Source of the DNA: Clostridia bacterium
GTDB taxonomy: Bacteria > Bacillota > Clostridia > Oscillospirales > SIG627
DNA length: 17,667 nt
Assembly: GCA_017453605.1 (NCBI GenBank)
Contig: JAFTEP010000302.1
Coordinates: 1 to 17,667 of the forward strand
Reading direction: 5' to 3'
Below are positions 14,459-17,667 of the stretch, one piece after another. Position numbers and translations under genes: made by a program. How positions within the stretch are numbered: the stretch's first letter is position 1; each line of letters starts with the position of its first letter. The notes below the pieces were generated by a model, which saw only the letters and a program-made list of their open reading frames with translations, ran no database searches and was not told the DNA's origin.

Positions 14459-14487
14459 ACTTTATCATTTTTTCGCGTCTCTGTCAA
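14459..14487 (-). promoter_or_regulatory. Sigma-A promoter of the thioesterase-tgt-MBL operon
   Basis: On the minus strand, a perfect -35 TTGACA (14487-14482), 17 bp, and -10 TAAAGT (14464-14459) lie about 27 bases before the thioesterase start codon. Confidence 0.75.
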
Positions 14488-14527
14488 TGGATTTTATTCT
14501 TTTTGTCGCAAATATCCCGCCTCCGGC

Positions 14528-14556
14528 TTGCCTGAGGGCGGCAAATGTGGTAAAAT
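14528..14556 (+). promoter_or_regulatory. Sigma-A promoter of cca
   Basis: -35 TTGCCT (14528-14533), 17 bp, and -10 TAAAAT (14551-14556) stand just before the GGAGG of the cca gene. The -35 forms one arm of a TTGCC...GGCAA inverted repeat (14528-14544). The promoter is divergent from that of the thioesterase operon, whose -35 lies 41 bases away. Confidence 0.65.
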
Positions 14557-14578
14557 ATCCCCGGGGAGGTGAAAAGCC

Positions 14579-15787
14579 GTGACGAAAAAAGAAAGCTTTA
14601 ATATCCGCATGCCGCTCCACGCGAGACTTGTTACAGAAAAGCTCGAAAAGGCGGGCTTTGAAGCGTACGCCGTCGGAGGCGCGGTCAGGGATTCGATCCG
14701 CGGCTTTGAGCCCTCCGACTGGGATCTGGCGTCCTCCGCGCTCCCGGAACAGGTGATCGGGATCTTCGGCGAAAGTTCCACCGTTCCGACGGGCATCGCT
14801 CACGGCACCGTCACGGTGCTGTCCCTCGGCGTCCCGGTCGAGGTCACGACCTTCAGGAGCGACGGTGATTACAGCGACAGACGCCATCCCGACAAGGTGA
14901 AGTTCGGCTGCAGTCTCGGGGAGGACCTTCAAAGGAGAGATTTCACGGTCAACGCGATCGCCTTTTCGCCCGAACGCGGGATAATCGATCCTCTCGGCGG
15001 AACGAAGGATATCTCGCGCCGTCTGATCCGCGCGGTCGGCGATCCCGAAAAGCGCTTCGGCGAGGACGCGCTGAGGATAATGCGAGCGTTCAGATTCGCC
15101 TCCGTCCTCGGCTTCGATATAGAAAAAGACACGCTCTCGACGGCGCTGAAGATGTGCCCGACGCTCGAAAACGTGTCCGCCGAAAGGCTCTCGTCTGAAC
15201 TTGAAAAGCTCCTGAAAGGCGAGAACGCCGCGAAGGTGCTCTCTTTATGCCCAGGACTGATCCGCGCCCTTTTCCCGGAGCTCGAAAGGACAGACGGCGA
15301 GCATCAGAACGTCTGCCGCCTCATCGGGAAGACAAAAAGTTTTGAAGTCAGGCTCGCGCTCCTTGCCGGCGCTCCCGCCGCAAACGCCCGGAATCTCCTG
15401 AAGCGGCTGAAGTTTTCGAACGCCGTCACGGACGCCGTGTGCGCCGTAATAGAAAACGGCGAAAACCTCCCGGAGGACAGGGCGTCCCGAAAACTTCTCT
15501 TCGGAGCCCAAAGGGAACTGTTCGGCGTGATCTGCGCCTATCACTGCCTTGTCACGGGAGAGGATCCCGCGCCGCTCGAAGATTTGGAAAAGCGCCTGAA
15601 AGAGAGCGGCGAGTGCGTCAGCCTCGCCCAGCTCGAGGTGAGCGGAGACGAGATAAAAGCCCTCGGCTTCTCCGGCAGAAAGATCGGCGAGACGCTCGGT
15701 CTGCTCTTAAAAAAAGTCGTTTCGGAGGAGCTCCGGAACGACAAAAACGAGCTTATCGGATTTTTGAAGTCACTCGGCGTTTCTTAG
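14579..15787 (+). CDS. cca: CCA tRNA nucleotidyltransferase (class II)
   Basis: A protein of 402 residues. It adds or repairs the 3'-CCA end of tRNAs with CTP and ATP as substrates. The nucleotidyltransferase head has AVGGAVRD (31-38) and catalytic D47 and D49 in DWDLASSA. The next motifs are RRDFTVNAIA (119-128) with DPLGG, and EDALRIMRAFRF (162-172), the class II nucleotide-selection motif region. The rest is the helical body and tail. The start is GTG at 14579, with GGAGG 9 bases before. There is no in-frame ATG before the conserved region other than codon 11, so GTG is well supported. It may be CCA-adding or a C- or A-adding specialist, which cannot be told from motifs alone. Its last 18 bases overlap the convergent acetyltransferase gene. 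Confidence 0.95.
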   Translation: MTKKESFNIRMPLHARLVTEKLEKAGFEAYAVGGAVRDSIRGFEPSDWDLASSALPEQVIGIFGESSTVPTGIAHGTVTVLSLGVPVEVTTFRSDGDYSDRRHPDKVKFGCSLGEDLQRRDFTVNAIAFSPERGIIDPLGGTKDISRRLIRAVGDPEKRFGEDALRIMRAFRFASVLGFDIEKDTLSTALKMCPTLENVSAERLSSELEKLLKGENAAKVLSLCPGLIRALFPELERTDGEHQNVCRLIGKTKSFEVRLALLAGAPAANARNLLKRLKFSNAVTDAVCAVIENGENLPEDRASRKLLFGAQRELFGVICAYHCLVTGEDPAPLEDLEKRLKESGECVSLAQLEVSGDEIKALGFSGRKIGETLGLLLKKVVSEELRNDKNELIGFLKSLGVS

Positions 15788-16363
15788 CCGGTCCCGGTCC
15801 TCTCTGAGGATGGAATAGATACAGATCGTCCTGAACTGCCCCTTTATCAGCATCGCGTTTCTCAGCGTGCCCTCGCAGCTCATCCCGCAGCGCCTCATCA
15901 GCGAGGCGCTCTTTTCGTTCCCGACGATGTGCTTTGCCTCTATCCTTTCGAGACCGAGGTCGTCAAAGCCGAAGTCGACGACCCTTTTCGCCGCCTCGGT
16001 CATCAGCCCCCTGCCGCGGAAAGCGGGCGATAGGACGTAGCCGATCTCGCCGCAGGAATTTTCCTCCGAGATGTTCGTGAAGCCGCAGGTGCCGATCATC
16101 TTCCCCTGAAACTCCACGCCCCAGTCGAAGAACCGCCCTTTTCTGTATGCGCTTCTCAGCGCCTTCAGGTAGGCGCGGGTGTGCGATACGTCGGGGTGCG
16201 GATACCAGGTCAGAAACCGGGTCACTTCCTCGCTGCGGGCGTATTCGAACATATCCCCGGCGTCGCGCGGAGTGAGCTTTCTGAGAACGAGCCTTTCGGT
16301 CCTCAATTCCGGGATCCGGCTGAAAACGCTTTGGATCGGGCTCAGAGTGGAAAACAGCGGCAT
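15770..16363 (-). CDS. GNAT acetyltransferase, RimJ/RimL type
   Basis: A protein of 197 residues. It begins the GNAT domain with ELRTERLVLRKLTPRDAGDMFEY (cut here as ELRTERLVLRK, residues 19-29, then LTPRDA) as in ribosomal-protein Ser/Ala acetyltransferases. The acetyl-CoA loop is at ~111-121 (LSPAFRGRGLM), with the R-G-R-G-L form of motif A, followed by NEKSASLMRRCGM and the terminal beta strands. It is likely to transfer acetyl from acetyl-CoA to an amine on a protein or small molecule. The substrate is unknown. The ATG is one base after the stop of the HAD fusion gene, so the two form an operon. The ribosome site is poor (GAGG about 10 bases off), which fits coupling. The 3' end overlaps cca tail-to-tail. 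Confidence 0.9.
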   Translation of the reverse strand: MPLFSTLSPIQSVFSRIPELRTERLVLRKLTPRDAGDMFEYARSEEVTRFLTWYPHPDVSHTRAYLKALRSAYRKGRFFDWGVEFQGKMIGTCGFTNISEENSCGEIGYVLSPAFRGRGLMTEAAKRVVDFGFDDLGLERIEAKHIVGNEKSASLMRRCGMSCEGTLRNAMLIKGQFRTICIYSILREDRDRLRNAE

Positions 16364-16364
16364 C

Positions 16365-17651
16365 TCAGCCGAGCCTCAGGTCTCCGAAGAACTCCGGTCT
16401 GTGGAAGTCCGGCCCGGGAGAAACGATCGGGCTCCAGCTCAGATAATGCTCCATCGGCGTCTCCTCGCCGCACTTGAAGAAGTTGCCGCGGAAGGTGTAG
16501 CCTGGCTTTGGATCGAACTCTCCGAAAAGTTCAAACAGCATCCCGAGCTTGAAATAGGCGCTGACCTGCCAGTGATCCGAAAAGACCTTTGCTTTCGGCG
16601 CGAAATCCCATTTCTTCGCGATCTCTCCGAGAGGCTCCCTGCCGTCTCTCTCCGGGCCGAAGCCGAAGAGCCAGCCGCCGGCGGAGTTCATTTCGAGATT
16701 GAAGAAGTTATCCGTGTTCTGCGGCGCGAAGTTCGCGAAGAACTCCATGCAGCTGTCCGTCCAGACCGGCTCGTAGAAGCCTTTGTATCTTGCGAGCGGG
16801 TTTGCCTCGCGGCAGACGAGAGTGACCTCGAACCCCTTGCCCTCGTCGTAGACGAGGCGGGCGGTGCAGGCGGGTTTGTATCTGTATCCCAGCCAGTTGA
16901 TGGAAGCGATCGCCGCGGTCTCGGCGGGCGCTTTTTTGGTTCTCACGACGTATTCCATTTTCTTTTCTCCCCCGTTTTCGGTTTTGTTTTGCAAAAGATA
17001 TTTTTCGAGCGAGGCGGCGTCCGGGCAGACCGTCTTCGCGCCCGCGTCTTTGAGCTGCTTTTCGCTGCGGAAGCCCCAGCTCACGGCGATCCCCTCTGTC
17101 CCGGCGTTCCGGGCGGTCAGAACGTCGATCTCCGAATCGCCGATGAAAACTGAACTATTTTTGTCCGCGCCGAGAGTTTTCAAGGCAAAATCCACTATAT
17201 CGGGCGCGGGCTTGTGTTTGAAGCCATCCCTCGCGCCGGTGACGAAATCAAAAAGGTCGCCGAAATAGTGCCGGACGAGCCAGACCGTCGCGACGTCGGG
17301 CTTGTTCGACACGACGCAGGAGCGTATCCCCGCCTCTTTCAGCTTTTTCACGAGCTCTGTTATGCCGGGATAGGGCTTTGTCTTGACTGCGGAGTGAGCG
17401 TTGTAGTACTTTTTGTACTGAGAATGTATCTCCTCCAGCCTCTCGTCTGAGTGTTCGAGGCCCGTGCTGCGCTCGATCAGCTTTGCCGAGCCGACCCCGA
17501 CAAAGCTTCTGACCTGGTCTTTAGTGCGCTCCGGGAGAGAATACTTTCTCAGAACGTAGTTGACGCTGTCGGTGAGATCGTCGAGTGTGTCGAGAAGCGT
17601 CCCGTCGAGGTCCCAGAGGACCGTTTTTATCTTTTTTTCGGAATTCTTCAT
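16365..17651 (-). CDS. HAD-family phosphatase fused to a CBM9-like domain
   Basis: A protein of 428 residues with two unrelated parts. Residues 1-~220 are a HAD phosphatase of phosphoglycolate-phosphatase type: D14 and D16 (WDLDGTLLDT), S115 (VVSNKPD), K147 (FKHKPAPD), and D172 with D176 (GDSEID). All four motifs are intact. Residues ~232-428 look like a CBM9-like (DOMON-related) carbohydrate-binding domain: FYEPVWTDSCMEFF, NLEMNSAGGW, YTFRGNFFKCG and a closing FHRPEFFGDLRL. The linker NKTENGGEKK is encoded by DNA that contains GGGGGAG 8 bases before an in-frame ATG (codon 232, base 16958), so the second part could also be made alone (16365-16958, 197 residues). CBM9-like domains usually sit in secreted proteins, yet no signal peptide is present. 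An assembly frameshift cannot cause this, because the frame is open throughout. The ATG at 17651 has GGAGG 10 bases upstream. Confidence 0.88.
   Translation of the reverse strand: MKNSEKKIKTVLWDLDGTLLDTLDDLTDSVNYVLRKYSLPERTKDQVRSFVGVGSAKLIERSTGLEHSDERLEEIHSQYKKYYNAHSAVKTKPYPGITELVKKLKEAGIRSCVVSNKPDVATVWLVRHYFGDLFDFVTGARDGFKHKPAPDIVDFALKTLGADKNSSVFIGDSEIDVLTARNAGTEGIAVSWGFRSEKQLKDAGAKTVCPDAASLEKYLLQNKTENGGEKKMEYVVRTKKAPAETAAIASINWLGYRYKPACTARLVYDEGKGFEVTLVCREANPLARYKGFYEPVWTDSCMEFFANFAPQNTDNFFNLEMNSAGGWLFGFGPERDGREPLGEIAKKWDFAPKAKVFSDHWQVSAYFKLGMLFELFGEFDPKPGYTFRGNFFKCGEETPMEHYLSWSPIVSPGPDFHRPEFFGDLRLG
16967..16973 (-). promoter_or_regulatory. Internal ribosome binding site before codon 232 of the HAD fusion
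   Basis: GGGGGAG on the minus strand, with 8 bases (AAAAGAAA) to the ATG at 16958-16956, exactly at the junction between the HAD and CBM9-like parts. It has the strength and spacing of the true start sites in this window, so separate translation of the second domain is possible. Confidence 0.55.
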
Positions 17652-17667
17652 ACCTTTTCATCCTCCG

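Noticed and set aside
16179..17153. Plus-strand frame of 324 codons antisense to the HAD fusion and GNAT genes
   Set aside because: It spans two well-supported minus-strand genes and shows no domain or ribosome site.
1..17667. Search for CRISPR arrays, insertion sequences, tRNA or rRNA genes and phage genes
   Set aside because: No regular spacer-repeat pattern, transposase motif, terminal inverted repeat or RNA gene signature was recognised by eye.

Overview
The window looks like a chromosomal segment from a Gram-positive anaerobe of the class Clostridia (Bacillota), probably a moderately high-GC gut-type lineage. This is inferred from strong GGAGG-type ribosome binding sites, recognisable sigma-A promoters, the stand-alone acyl-ACP thioesterase, the OmpR/HisKA two-component pair, the secreted and membrane protein styles, and tight operons. 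No rRNA, tRNA, CRISPR array, transposase or phage gene was seen.

Layout. (1) Positions 1-1448, minus strand, form a small operon. It holds a 35-residue peptide gene (1341-1448), a membrane-anchored protein very rich in Ser, Thr, Ala and Pro (386-1297), and the N-terminal part of an HPr-kinase/PEPCK-like P-loop kinase (1-389) that runs off the window. The peptide and the start of the kinase gene were found by direct reading. The peptide and the Ser/Thr-rich protein end in nearly the same motif (DTD-D/N-S-Y/W-G-x-I/L-V). Next to an HprK-like kinase this suggests a peptide-modification (RiPP-like) locus, and it is the best candidate here for an undescribed system. (2) A divergent promoter region (1449-1642) carries the peptide promoter and four helically phased TTCA(C/A) boxes in front of a response regulator (1643-2320) and its sensor kinase (2349-3836). 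(3) A P-loop ATPase of duplicated-domain type (3906-4949) follows, closed by a strong terminator. (4) A two-gene plus-strand operon with its own promoter and terminator (5030-11347) encodes a 1382-residue membrane-anchored VWA protein with an intact MIDAS and a 680-residue membrane protein with a signal peptide and an Ig-like domain. The second start codon overlaps the first stop. (5) A minus-strand operon (14464 to 11356) encodes an acyl-ACP thioesterase, queuine tRNA-guanine transglycosylase (tgt) and an MBL-fold hydrolase. It shares a bidirectional terminator with region 4. (6) Divergent from it is the CCA tRNA nucleotidyltransferase (14579-15787). (7) A second minus-strand operon (17651 to 15770) encodes an unusual in-frame fusion of a HAD phosphatase with a CBM9-like domain, then a RimJ/RimL-type GNAT acetyltransferase whose 3' end overlaps that of cca.

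How the genes work together. Region 1 could be a precursor plus presenter plus kinase set, possibly controlled by the neighbouring two-component system. Region 4 encodes two envelope proteins that probably act together, with bulk outside the membrane and one Lys-rich cytoplasmic tail. Regions 5 and 6 are mostly tRNA maturation and lipid housekeeping genes with no obvious shared pathway. Functions outside the recognised families are inferences from sequence reading only; no database search was run.
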